A stretch of 24,717 bases of DNA. Source: a virus. The position numbers and the translations under genes were made by a program. Below, piece after piece: positions 16,398-24,717 of this stretch; positions within the stretch are counted from its first letter, which is position 1; each line of letters starts with the position of its first letter. The stretch spans positions 1-24,717 of IMG/VR virus record IMGVR_UViG_3300034073_002381; one strand, 5' to 3'. A model generated the notes under the pieces. That model ran no database searches and was not told the DNA's origin. It saw nothing but the letters and a program-made list of their open reading frames with translations.

Positions 16398-19300
16398 ATG
16401 GCAAATCAATATCCACAACTTGTTAGAGAAGTTTTAGCTGCTCAAAACAAAAGAACCGTTAGTATTATTATTACGGCTAGTGGGGAAGAAAATACTTTTG
16501 TATTTAATTCAGAAGATTATAATCAAGATACTAAACGTATTGCTAATGCTATGGCAGTTGGAACTGTTCAAGAGGGTCATAATGAATATGGCATAGCCAC
16601 GGAAAGAACAGAGATTAATCTTACATCAGAAAACGGATATCCAACATCAATATCTGATGAAGCTCCAGGTAGTGATGGAAATGCGTTTACGCAAAGAGCT
16701 ATAATTGGCAACGCTAAAACTATATTTGAAACAATATCTGATGCGGACAATCTAGATATTAACGTTGTAAAGGGGCGAGCAACAACCGCTAATTCAGAAA
16801 CAAAAGATTATAAAGTTTTACTAGCCGAGATCAATTTAAATCGCCAAGATGCGCAATTGCCTGCTTCTATAGGTCGCACATTAGAAAGAGAAAATAGCAA
16901 TAATCCGGATAATAAATTTATTCAAGGCAGTAGCACGGCAAATACGGTTAGAGAAAAGGAATCTAATGTTGGTCGTGTGGTGCTGCAAACTACTTTAGGA
17001 AAATATTCTAAGATTGCTCCTACGGTTCCAAATGGCGGTAGTCAAACTGGAAACGTATCTGCTGAAGGTAATTTCTTAGCCAATCAAGATATGATGCAAT
17101 CTATCGGTAGCCAAATAACTTTAAAGGCTGCCGGAGAATATTATGTTCCTAAAAATGCATTTAATTCGGATGAAGTAGCTTTAGCAAGAGTAGCTACGCT
17201 AGCACCTGGAACTGCTAGATTAGGTGGTCTTGTAGATTTCAATTCTACAATTCCAAGTAACATTTTAGAATCGATTTATCCGGACTATAACAACGTTTCA
17301 TCCCCAGAACTTGAACAGTTTGGCAAAACGAGCTACGGCAGTTATAACACATGGTTAAATGCATATGATAATATAAATACAGTTGCCAGCGTTCCCGGTA
17401 TAGCAATTCAGCTTGGTGCCTTATCTTTAGTTCTTACTGGTTTGGCTGCGTTACTGAAAAGAAGCGACGAAGATTTAGTTGATTTTCAAGTAGGCTTTGT
17501 TACGTTCTTTGGTTTGCCTCGTTTGAACAATCCAGGTTCTGCTCTCGAATTTACTTTGTCTGTAGTGCAGGCTGTAACTGTAGGTCGTCTATATCGAGAA
17601 ACCGGATGGTATGCCACAACTATTCGTTCTATTAACCGATTAATTGTTGATACTACTGTTGGAACCGGATTAAACATAGCAAAGAATGCTGGAGATACAA
17701 CTTCTGGCGTTGAAATTGTTGCTTCAGCAGCATTTAAAGTTTTTCAACAATTAACTTCTGGTAGATTAATAGGATTTATTCGTCAATTAATTACCATTGG
17801 TGCAAGTGCTAAAAAATATAACGGCACTAATCAAATTACTTATCAGCCTGGGATATCGACTAACTTTGCCCCATCTTATATTAATAGAATAGAAGATTCA
17901 TATTCAGGAGCAACAGACGAATTACAACCTAGAGCAAACATTAATTTATCTGCTCTTATTAAAAAAGACAGATTGAAAAGACCATATGGTTTGTCTCAAA
18001 GTGACAAAACAACATTAGCACATGGCACATCAACGACGCCTTCAGCATTTATTATTCCAAATAATATAAAAATAGGGGCAGGAAAAGTTGATGCTAATGG
18101 TATAGCTACAATATCTAGTTTGCGAAACTTGGGCGGAATATCTGTAGATACGCCAAGAATATCTAAGCTCGTCGTGGATGATTTAGAGGCAAAATTGAAT
18201 TCAAGTTATATGCCTTTTTATTTTCATGATTTAAGAACAAATGAAGTTGTTTCATTTCATGCTTTCTTGGAAAGTAGCAAAGATGGATTTAATGTTGAAT
18301 GGAACTCTACAACGTCATATGGAAGAGTAGAACCTATACACACATATAAAGGAACAACACGTGATATAAACGTTTCCTTTTTTATTGTTGCAACCAACAA
18401 AGAAGATCACAGCAACATGTGGTGGAAAATCAATAAACTAGTAACAATGATTTATCCACAATACACAGAAGGAAGAAAAATTACTACTCCCGATGGAAAC
18501 AAATTTATTCAACCCTTTTCTCAAATACCAGGTTCTTCTCCAATTATAAGATTAAGACTTGGAGACGTTTGGAAAACAAATTATAGTAGATTTAATGTAG
18601 CTAGATTATTTGGATTAACTGCTGGTGGTAATAACTTTAATGTTATAACCGGTTCTGGCGGATTTTCTGTAAATGACAGATATCTACGTGCAATTGAACG
18701 CTGGAGTACTTTACTTAGAAATAATATTTTAGTTGGCGCACTTAGCGTTGGTGATCAAATCATTATTAATATACCTGATACTGTTGAAATGACCGAGGCA
18801 ACATATGAAGCGGAAAATGATATATTCGGAGTCTCACCAGATTCTGGAACAACTCCAAGAGCATCAGGCACAGGCAAGCTTTATCTTCCTCGTCCTATAG
18901 CTGCTGGTCCCTATTCATTAAAAGTTACACGTGTAATTCTTGATCCTATTATAAATGAGGGTGCAAATCAATTTGTTTGTGAATATGAAGTTGAGTTTGT
19001 AATGCCTCCACCCGTAGTAACAAACAACAATTTTATATTACGAGTTCCAAATCCAAATGTTCCATCGGAAACTTGGGAAAGTTTAAGAAATGATTCACGT
19101 ATAGGCTCGGGCGCTAGCGTAATATTTTTAGGCACAGATTTATCTGCTGAGAGTAGCTTCACCGCTGCCGATATTGATTTGGCATTACGAGTAAGAGATA
19201 CTTATCGAAGCCCATTAAACGTTTTAACCCCTGATGAAGAATGGTTGACAAGATTTGCAACTCAAAAAGCCAACGAAGAAATAGGTGCGAGTGCTAATTC

Positions 19301-19709
19301 TACTGGACAAGAACGAAATCAGATTGAAAGAGATGCTATTAACAATTTTTTTGGAGAAAATAATCCAATTATGCAAGCTTTTGAATCAACATCTGGTCAA
19401 GGTATAGCTGTAGCATTTAAAAATCTCGAGATTGATTGGCAAGATAGCAGATGGGAAACCGATTGGAATCCGTCATATGATTCGGCACGAGCTCCTATGT
19501 GGGTTCGGATATCGATGGGTGGAACTGTTATTCACGATATTACTCCTGGTATTGACGCTTCTGGATTTAATGTTGCCCCGGTTTATCAAGTTGGCATTGC
19601 TTCAACTCTTCTAGGCAAGATTGATCCGGCTGACGTTTCACGTCGGCGTGCCCAAAATGATAAAACAAGAGATTATATGGCATTACCAAGAGTCGGTGGA
19701 GGTGAATAA
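16398..19709 (+). CDS. Large baseplate/tail-tube-junction-like virion protein
   Basis: This 1,103-residue protein has no signal peptide. Residues about 329-352 are hydrophobic (VPGIAIQLGALSLVLTGLAA). The best-patterned region, about 600-745, has MPFYFHDLRTNEVVSFHAFL, YGRVEPIHTYKGTTRDINVS (from 641), MWWKINKLVTMIYPQY (near 672) and SPIIRLRLGDVW. I have seen this type of block in structural proteins of large myoviruses next to the baseplate hub, and its strand content suggests a tube-like fold as in tube-initiator proteins (T4 gp48/gp54). The C-terminus, about 1000-1100, includes WVRISMGGTVIHDITPGIDA. The start lacks a ribosome site and is likely coupled to the 60-residue gene 8 bases before. 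Its stop overlaps the next ATG by one base (TAATG). A baseplate role is likely, but the exact T4 equivalent is not settled. Confidence 0.66.
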   Translation: MANQYPQLVREVLAAQNKRTVSIIITASGEENTFVFNSEDYNQDTKRIANAMAVGTVQEGHNEYGIATERTEINLTSENGYPTSISDEAPGSDGNAFTQRAIIGNAKTIFETISDADNLDINVVKGRATTANSETKDYKVLLAEINLNRQDAQLPASIGRTLERENSNNPDNKFIQGSSTANTVREKESNVGRVVLQTTLGKYSKIAPTVPNGGSQTGNVSAEGNFLANQDMMQSIGSQITLKAAGEYYVPKNAFNSDEVALARVATLAPGTARLGGLVDFNSTIPSNILESIYPDYNNVSSPELEQFGKTSYGSYNTWLNAYDNINTVASVPGIAIQLGALSLVLTGLAALLKRSDEDLVDFQVGFVTFFGLPRLNNPGSALEFTLSVVQAVTVGRLYRETGWYATTIRSINRLIVDTTVGTGLNIAKNAGDTTSGVEIVASAAFKVFQQLTSGRLIGFIRQLITIGASAKKYNGTNQITYQPGISTNFAPSYINRIEDSYSGATDELQPRANINLSALIKKDRLKRPYGLSQSDKTTLAHGTSTTPSAFIIPNNIKIGAGKVDANGIATISSLRNLGGISVDTPRISKLVVDDLEAKLNSSYMPFYFHDLRTNEVVSFHAFLESSKDGFNVEWNSTTSYGRVEPIHTYKGTTRDINVSFFIVATNKEDHSNMWWKINKLVTMIYPQYTEGRKITTPDGNKFIQPFSQIPGSSPIIRLRLGDVWKTNYSRFNVARLFGLTAGGNNFNVITGSGGFSVNDRYLRAIERWSTLLRNNILVGALSVGDQIIINIPDTVEMTEATYEAENDIFGVSPDSGTTPRASGTGKLYLPRPIAAGPYSLKVTRVILDPIINEGANQFVCEYEVEFVMPPPVVTNNNFILRVPNPNVPSETWESLRNDSRIGSGASVIFLGTDLSAESSFTAADIDLALRVRDTYRSPLNVLTPDEEWLTRFATQKANEEIGASANSTGQERNQIERDAINNFFGENNPIMQAFESTSGQGIAVAFKNLEIDWQDSRWETDWNPSYDSARAPMWVRISMGGTVIHDITPGIDASGFNVAPVYQVGIASTLLGKIDPADVSRRRAQNDKTRDYMALPRVGGGE

Positions 19710-20002
19710 TGACATTGCGTAGATATACGAGAACACCAGTTATTATTGCCGGAAAAAAATTTGGAACATCAAATTTAATACCTATCGTTAGAGAAAATCT
19801 AAATAATGGAAACGTTTCTTTTGTTACATACGTAACGAAAGAAAATGAAAGATTAGATATTATTGCTGGACAATATTATAACGATGGAAAACTATGGTGG
19901 TTAATCGCTGCTGCTAGCGAAATTGGATGGGGAATGCAAGTTCCTTCTAATACAATATTAAAATTACCAAAATTAGAAGAAATATCAAAATATATTAACT
20001 GA
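19709..20002 (+). CDS. LysM-like small baseplate protein (tail protein X / gp53-type)
   Basis: This 97-residue protein overlaps the preceding stop by one base and has GGAGG as ribosome site. Residues 40-88 form a LysM-like module: ENERLDIIAGQYYNDGKLWW, then LIAAASEIGWG, and VPSNTILKLP. The order (start at low-complexity turn, Ile-Ala helix, YxxDGKLWW, second helix, P-x-G/N-T-xL-x-LP) is that of P2 gpX (Phage_tail_X) and of the LysM-like region of T4 gp53, where it binds neighbouring baseplate proteins rather than cell wall. The length fits gpX better than gp53. It sits between two large baseplate genes, which supports a hub or wedge role. Confidence 0.78.
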   Translation: MTLRRYTRTPVIIAGKKFGTSNLIPIVRENLNNGNVSFVTYVTKENERLDIIAGQYYNDGKLWWLIAAASEIGWGMQVPSNTILKLPKLEEISKYIN

Positions 20003-20007
20003 TTATT

Positions 20008-23000
20008 ATGCCCAACAGAGAAAGAAAACTACAATTAGCAGTTGAAAAGTTAAGCAAATATTATGATTTGCGAACTACTCGTCAATTGTCAAATTATATT
20101 GCGGCGGGCGGCGCAGGAACAGGAATAAATCCAATTGGTTCTGCTCCAACCGAAGCGGCAAGTAGTTCATCGGCTTCTTCGCCTCAAGCGGAACAAGATA
20201 CTGTAATGGGAGAAATAGTCAATGCATTTCTTGATGTTAATATAGGTGCCTATACAACAAAAGAACTTTTAGAATTTCTTGCAAATCGATTGGGAATTGT
20301 TAGTCCGCCAACTGGAGAAGATGCGAATGCAGTTCAACAGTTACAACAAAGATATCAAGAAATATTTCATATCGTTAGTGATGCACAGTATTCGCATGAT
20401 ATGCCATTTCCAGAATTCCTAACAACTATGAAAAATGCTAGTATAAAAGAGCTAGTTTCTGATACCAATCTTTTGGCGGAAGGTTCAGAAGAACCTTCTA
20501 AAAACAAACCCGGTCTTTCTGTAATATTGTCTCAAACTAGCAGAATAAGCATAGCAAATCGCTTCTCAAACGCTTGTTCATTATTCTTCAACGCAATTCC
20601 AGCAATAGAAATGTCTAGAGCAATTCCTTATCTAGAAGTTAATATACTTGTTCCAGATATTGCAGTTCAAAGAACGGGACAAAACCGATTAGTTAGTCCG
20701 ACAATATATAAGTTTTTATTGGGAGGAACCCAGGCAGCACCAGGAACAGTTTTAAATCAATTAAGCACAGCTAATGAGCAACAAAGGCAACCGATATCAC
20801 CAGATCGTCCAGAGATATATACAAACGTTGGTATGGAAGCTTTTTTAATGCCACAAACGTTAGTTAATCCGGATGCTGCTACAAATGTTGATAACTTTGG
20901 AAATATAGTTCTAGATAAATTTAGACCATTTATGAGTCTTAAAGATTTTAATTTTTCAGTTCGTCAAGCTTATTCAGCATATGGATATGGAACAGGAAAA
21001 TTATCCTTGGTTCTTCATGATCGCTCACGATTGAATGAAATCGCACAATTTGTTCGTCCAGATATTCGTGGAAATACAGAAATATTAATAGAATGGGGAT
21101 GGTGTCATATGGATTCTGAAAATAATTCGAATCCAAATAACTTATATGCCGACTTAATAAATGGAATGAGACAGAAACAAAAATTTCAAGTTACAAACTC
21201 TAATTTTAGTTTCAATGAAAACGGCGAAATAGATATCGATTTAGATTTAGCAACAGTAGGGGAAGGCGCTCTCACTACAGAATCTATAGCTACTGGAGAT
21301 GTTGATATTACAAATTCTTTAGCACAAATCAATAGCATAATCGACACGATAGCAGAACTTCGAAGTAATAGTGCGGCATTAAATCCTCCGGAATCAACAA
21401 CAACAACTAGTGGTACTGAAACTGCTACTGCAACAGGTTCTACAAGTAGAACAACTCGTAATCCTGAAATTCGTGGAATTCAGTTTTTAAATTCCGTTAA
21501 TGAAGCATATAGCAATTTAACTCTTACCAGAGAACAAAGGCAAGAGCTTAGAAGATTAGAAGCTAGTTTAAGAGCTCTTAATCAAACTGAAGATATAACT
21601 AGATTGCGTGATTTGTTATCTCAATTATATGGTCCAGGAAGAGATAGTTCTAGAACTGGACCAAATAGAACCTCTAGTGCTCCATTATTAGAACAATTAC
21701 GTTCTCAAATTCAAAATCAAATACATGATATTATGCGTAATCTTAAGAAAGGCGAAGAAGATCCTTTCTTAATTGGAACGTTTAATCCTGCTATCGATAG
21801 AAGAAATCGTAGATTGCGTGCTGGAGCCCCTAGAAGACCAGCGCCAGCAGAAGAAGCACCTCCTTCTGTTGTGCCAGCTCCAGCTACACCACGAGCTGCT
21901 ACCACTCCAGGCTCGGCTGGTTTTGCTGATTATAGAATTGCAGAGCCTTCTTTGGGAGCAGAATTATTTGCAGGAGCTTCTAGCGGTGCTGCTCTCGGCG
22001 GCGCCATTGCTGGTCCTGTTGGTATGGCACTTGGAGCTGTTCTTGGGGTGGGAGTAGCAGTAGCAGAAAGAGTCGCACGACCATCTACGACTGATCGAGT
22101 AGTTGCAGCTTATTCAGAAAGACTTGCAACACCTACAGCCGCAAGCGTGCCTCAAGAATCTTCAGCTAGTTTATCAGGTACTGAAACAGAAACACCTGAA
22201 ACACCCGAAGTGACAGAAACACCGGAGGCACGGGCTGCTCGAGTAGCTTCTGAAGAAAGATATAGAAGAGAATATCCGGCAAGATTAGCTGCTTATAATG
22301 CAAGACTAGCAGGTTCTTCTCCAATTCCAAGAGGTGCTGTTAGTCTTGGAAATATATTAAGTGTCTTTATGGGCAAGCCATTGGCTGCTTCAAATCAATT
22401 TGATGATGTTCAACTAGTTTTCTATCCATTTAATGAATATGCGGGATTTGCCAGATATATTAATATTGCAAACTTCATTATCAACGTTGAAGATTTTGAA
22501 GAAAAATATACAGAATATCGCTTACAGCATGTTACCAGATCCGGACAGTTTACCATTCGTGATTTCTGGTCTTTTTTAACATCGAACATTCTAGATGATC
22601 CTTCTCAACAATCATATGGTTTAACAGATAATAGAGGTCATGCTTTATATAGAACAGAAACAAGAACAGAAGATGGCAGAACAACTACAAGCACAGTACC
22701 TGTTGAAAGCGACGGGGCAAGATTTAATGCTAGATTAAACGAAGTGTTAAATAATGTTACGCCAGATGGTTCATTCAGAATTCCTCAGTTAAACTTTGTA
22801 ATTGAATGTTTGCCTGGCAGAGTAACGACCGAATCCGAGTCATCAGAACCTGCAAATGAAAAAACAATTGCTAGAATTCATATCTTTGATGAAAGAAGTA
22901 CTGCTTATGAGGGTTTAGGCTCAATATTGCAGGCTCAAAGAAATGGAATGTTAGAAATACCTAATCATTCATCTGTAGAAGCTGGACCTGCACCTTCCGG

Positions 23001-24015
23001 CGCTTCAGGAACAATAACTTCAGAAGTAAATGCAAATTCTCAACAAAATTATGAGCAACTGCTTAGAGAAGCAGAAGCAAATGGTATTGTAGCAAGAGCA
23101 ACAGAAGGTGGTGGATATGAAGTTGTAGGAGGCCCAGAAGCATTAAAAGCTTTTATTTATAGAACAACTCCTTATATTATTCATGGTGCCAAAAATTCAT
23201 TGATTAAAAATGCTAATTTAACAACAATTAATGATCAAGCAGCAAATACGTTAGCATTGGTCAGATCACCAACTGGAAATGAAATGCTAAGACCAAATGG
23301 ACAAGATTTAGGAAATCTTCCAATGCAAATATTGCCGGTTGAACTAAGTGTAGATTCATATGGTTGCCCATTAATCGGATATGCAACTCAATTTTTCATA
23401 GATTTCAACACTAATACAACAGCCGATGATATCTACATGGTTAACGGAATTGAACATAAACTTGGATCAGGAGAATTTTCTAGTAATATTAAATTCGTAG
23501 CGTTGTCATGTTTTGGCCAATATAGAAATTATATAAGAGAACTTGAAACAGCCGTAAGACAACTTGATGAAATAAGTGCTCGGAGAGGTGAGGGTTCGAG
23601 TGAACGTACGCCAGAGCCGTCAACTTCTTCTAGAAGAGGTGGCAGAGGTCGAGGAAGGACAAGCTCAACTGGAAGAAGTCCAATACAAGAGGAAATTTCT
23701 GATGTGCCGAGAGCACCGCAACTGCCATCTGGTGAACGGGCGGCGGCAGCAGCAGAAGATAGCGCCCGAAGACTAGTTGCAGAAGCAGAAACCACAGCCA
23801 CTAGAGAAAGAGCCGATTTGGAACGTCGAGTGGCAGAAATATATGCAACAGCTCGTGGTGTATCTACGTCAGCAACGCCCAGCACTCCAGGCGCAACTCC
23901 AGGTGGTTTAACTCCAACCACTCCAACTACACCAACTACACCTCCCGGCAGAGCACCCGCAGCCTCTAGATCGGAATCGATTGGTCCTCGTCCCGGGCGA
24001 GGGGATCGCTCATAA
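20008..24015 (+). CDS. Very large baseplate-hub-like virion protein with glycine zipper and low-complexity tail
   Basis: This 1,335-residue protein contains, in order: a helical N-terminus; a conserved-looking block at about 187-215 (SLFFNAIPAIEMSRAIPYLE); a block at 305-369 with FRPFMSLKDFNFSV, LHDRSRLNEIAQFVRPD (HDRSRL at 337-342) and EWGWCHMD; an Ala/Pro-rich linker (605-640); a glycine-zipper segment (656-680); an acidic Thr/Pro/Glu stretch (about 720-745); a folded region from about 775; and a hub-like end block near 1110-1190 (VDSYGCPLIGYATQFFIDFN, IYMVNGIEHKLGSGEF). That last pattern is common in baseplate hub proteins. The final 145 residues are low-complexity: an Arg/Gly-rich patch, an Ala/Glu coiled coil and Thr-Pro repeats. 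There is no ribosome site; the start is 5 bases after the previous stop. Hub function is inferred from pattern and position. Confidence 0.7.
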   Translation: MPNRERKLQLAVEKLSKYYDLRTTRQLSNYIAAGGAGTGINPIGSAPTEAASSSSASSPQAEQDTVMGEIVNAFLDVNIGAYTTKELLEFLANRLGIVSPPTGEDANAVQQLQQRYQEIFHIVSDAQYSHDMPFPEFLTTMKNASIKELVSDTNLLAEGSEEPSKNKPGLSVILSQTSRISIANRFSNACSLFFNAIPAIEMSRAIPYLEVNILVPDIAVQRTGQNRLVSPTIYKFLLGGTQAAPGTVLNQLSTANEQQRQPISPDRPEIYTNVGMEAFLMPQTLVNPDAATNVDNFGNIVLDKFRPFMSLKDFNFSVRQAYSAYGYGTGKLSLVLHDRSRLNEIAQFVRPDIRGNTEILIEWGWCHMDSENNSNPNNLYADLINGMRQKQKFQVTNSNFSFNENGEIDIDLDLATVGEGALTTESIATGDVDITNSLAQINSIIDTIAELRSNSAALNPPESTTTTSGTETATATGSTSRTTRNPEIRGIQFLNSVNEAYSNLTLTREQRQELRRLEASLRALNQTEDITRLRDLLSQLYGPGRDSSRTGPNRTSSAPLLEQLRSQIQNQIHDIMRNLKKGEEDPFLIGTFNPAIDRRNRRLRAGAPRRPAPAEEAPPSVVPAPATPRAATTPGSAGFADYRIAEPSLGAELFAGASSGAALGGAIAGPVGMALGAVLGVGVAVAERVARPSTTDRVVAAYSERLATPTAASVPQESSASLSGTETETPETPEVTETPEARAARVASEERYRREYPARLAAYNARLAGSSPIPRGAVSLGNILSVFMGKPLAASNQFDDVQLVFYPFNEYAGFARYINIANFIINVEDFEEKYTEYRLQHVTRSGQFTIRDFWSFLTSNILDDPSQQSYGLTDNRGHALYRTETRTEDGRTTTSTVPVESDGARFNARLNEVLNNVTPDGSFRIPQLNFVIECLPGRVTTESESSEPANEKTIARIHIFDERSTAYEGLGSILQAQRNGMLEIPNHSSVEAGPAPSGASGTITSEVNANSQQNYEQLLREAEANGIVARATEGGGYEVVGGPEALKAFIYRTTPYIIHGAKNSLIKNANLTTINDQAANTLALVRSPTGNEMLRPNGQDLGNLPMQILPVELSVDSYGCPLIGYATQFFIDFNTNTTADDIYMVNGIEHKLGSGEFSSNIKFVALSCFGQYRNYIRELETAVRQLDEISARRGEGSSERTPEPSTSSRRGGRGRGRTSSTGRSPIQEEISDVPRAPQLPSGERAAAAAEDSARRLVAEAETTATRERADLERRVAEIYATARGVSTSATPSTPGATPGGLTPTTPTTPTTPPGRAPAASRSESIGPRPGRGDRS
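21973..22047 (+). other. Glycine-zipper coding segment in the hub-like protein
   Basis: Residues 656-680 carry repeated GxxxG steps: G656-G660-G664, G665-G669 and G672-G676-G680, with Ala, Val, Leu and Ile between them. Such zippers pack helices in membranes or in oligomers. It is flanked on both sides by flexible low-complexity sequence. Confidence 0.6.
23580..24012 (+). repeat. Low-complexity C-terminal coding tract: Arg/Gly patch and Thr-Pro repeats
   Basis: About 145 residues at the end of the hub-like protein. An SRRGGRGRGRTSS patch (near 23626-23664) is followed by an Ala/Glu/Arg coiled-coil-like stretch and then STPGATPGG and TPTTPTTPTTPPG, coded by near-identical short units (actcca, acacca) around 23881-23943. 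Both protein and DNA are repetitive, so length variation between relatives is expected. Confidence 0.6.
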
Positions 24016-24045
24016 TATATTTGTATAATTTGTTTTCTTATCGTG

Positions 24046-24065
24046 TTAGCATCATCTTATGCTAA
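24046..24065 (+). promoter_or_regulatory. Hairpin holding the polymerase start codon
   Basis: TTAGCAT (24046-24052) and ATGCTAA (24059-24065) are perfect inverted repeats around a six-base loop. The ATG of the polymerase gene is the first three bases of the 3' arm. No U tract follows, and no Shine-Dalgarno site lies upstream. Folding would hide the start codon. Confidence 0.45.
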
Positions 24066-24717
24066 AATATAGACTAGATCCATATTGTTATGGAGGTAAT
24101 GTATCTGATTATTTTGTAGCTAATCATGGCTCCGGTATCAATATATCTAAAATACCAAAAAGTTCAAAAGAACCTGATTTTATCTCATTTAGCAGCCAAA
24201 GAAAACTCATTGAGTTTTGTCGTTTATATGGAGTTGAACCACCAGCGTGGCCTCCACAAAACTTTCAACGTGTCCTATCTCAAATAGCCCCAGAGATAGA
24301 TCATGATGAATTCCAATGGTTCAATATAATGGGAGTAAAACGTTATATGCTGGAGCTTCAACATATGGCTCAAAGCTTTGAACAATCTGTAGCCAAACAT
24401 AATATCGGATATTGGCATGATATCTACAATCGTTATGTAGAAGGTTTATTCTATGAAATGCAACATTGCGTTTTAGATAAAACTCTATATGAAAAATATA
24501 AGAGCGAAGCTACTGCATCTCAAATGGAAATATTAGAAAGCTTTAAACAAGATAAGCAAGGATATGTTAGTCCAGCATATTATACCGGAACAGAAACAAA
24601 AACCGGTAGATTAAAAGTTATGCATGGTCCCAATATCCTCCATCTAAAGAAAGAATATCGTGATATGATTATCTCCGCTCATGGGAGCCGGGGTAAGATT
24701 GTTTATCTTGATTATTC
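24059..24717 (+). CDS. Family A DNA polymerase, N-terminal part (3' end outside window)
   Basis: The frame is open from the ATG at 24059 to the window end (219 full codons). Residues 182-185 are TGRL, followed by GPNILHLKKEYRDMI and GKIVYLDY, with Asp218 as the first metal-binding aspartate of motif A (DYS in Pol I). The order and spacing (36 residues from Thr to Asp) match the TGRL...NLQNIP..R...DYSQIELR stretch of E. coli Pol I, in which Arg668 and Asp705 act in dNTP binding and catalysis. Only about 180 residues precede TGRL, and I see no 3'-5' exonuclease motifs (DxE near the start), so proofreading is absent from this chain. No ribosome site precedes the ATG. The remaining motifs B and C lie beyond the window. 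Confidence 0.83.
   Translation, partial: MLKYRLDPYCYGGNVSDYFVANHGSGINISKIPKSSKEPDFISFSSQRKLIEFCRLYGVEPPAWPPQNFQRVLSQIAPEIDHDEFQWFNIMGVKRYMLELQHMAQSFEQSVAKHNIGYWHDIYNRYVEGLFYEMQHCVLDKTLYEKYKSEATASQMEILESFKQDKQGYVSPAYYTGTETKTGRLKVMHGPNILHLKKEYRDMIISAHGSRGKIVYLDY

Noticed and set aside
21773-22057. Plus-strand +1 open frame in the Ala/Pro-rich part of the hub-like gene
   Set aside because: It is Leu/Gln-rich because it is an out-of-frame reading of Ala/Pro codons; there is no ribosome site.
23529-23921. Minus-strand open frame of 130 residues in the repetitive 3' end of the hub-like gene
   Set aside because: It is a Ser/Ala/Val-rich reverse reading of low-complexity codons with no sign of translation.
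24092-24101. GGAGGTAATG as the polymerase start
   Set aside because: That ATG is in another frame, and the spacing of two bases is too short; the sequence is part of the polymerase codons for Gly-Gly-Asn.

Overview
The window is part of a contractile-tailed bacteriophage (myovirus, Caudoviricetes). It carries most of a tail module laid out in the order familiar from T4-type phages. In sequence, it holds a gp15-like tail completion protein, two sheath proteins, a gp19-like tail tube, a gp26/gp51-like baseplate-hub chaperone pair, a tape measure and large baseplate/hub proteins. The DNA is AT-rich and tightly packed, and most junctions are under 80 bases. The sheath proteins (about 1,000 residues), the tape measure (1,663) and the baseplate proteins (1,103 and 1,335) are all much larger than their T4 counterparts. 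That points to a large-genome, long-tailed phage. The host cannot be read from this window.

Layout: (1) 1-710, the 3' part of a gp15-like tail-sheath stabiliser. (2) 788-6929, two tandem paralogous sheath genes. (3) 6936-7457, an unknown acidic protein with an EF-hand/dockerin-like loop. (4) 7516-8004, the tail tube, closed by a good terminator. (5) 8073-9619, a small unknown protein, then the gp26-like zinc-site protein, whose reading frame runs by a +1 shift at a run of seven T into a gp51-like extension. (6) 9624-11113, a three-gene island on the minus strand: a Nudix hydrolase, a protein with a DUF6321-like C-terminus and an unknown. (7) 11200-16191, the tape measure. (8) 16207-24015, a 60-residue protein, a large baseplate protein, a LysM/gpX-like small protein and a very large baseplate-hub-like protein. 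(9) 24059 to the window end, the start of a family A DNA polymerase cut off by the window edge.

How the parts fit: tube protein polymerises on the baseplate hub along the tape measure, which sets length. Sheath assembles around the tube, and the gp15-like protein caps it. The gp26/gp51-type products probably help build the hub before tube growth. Their place between tube and tape measure is where many tailed phages keep a frameshifted chaperone. The minus-strand island breaks the operon and looks like accessory cargo. The polymerase marks the switch from structural genes to replication genes.

Most worth checking: the probable programmed +1 frameshift at 9343-9349, the duplicated giant sheath genes, the EF-hand protein between sheath and tube, a glycine-zipper segment inside the hub-like protein, and a short-headed family A polymerase whose start codon lies in a hairpin. 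No tRNA, rRNA, CRISPR array, insertion sequence or intein was seen.
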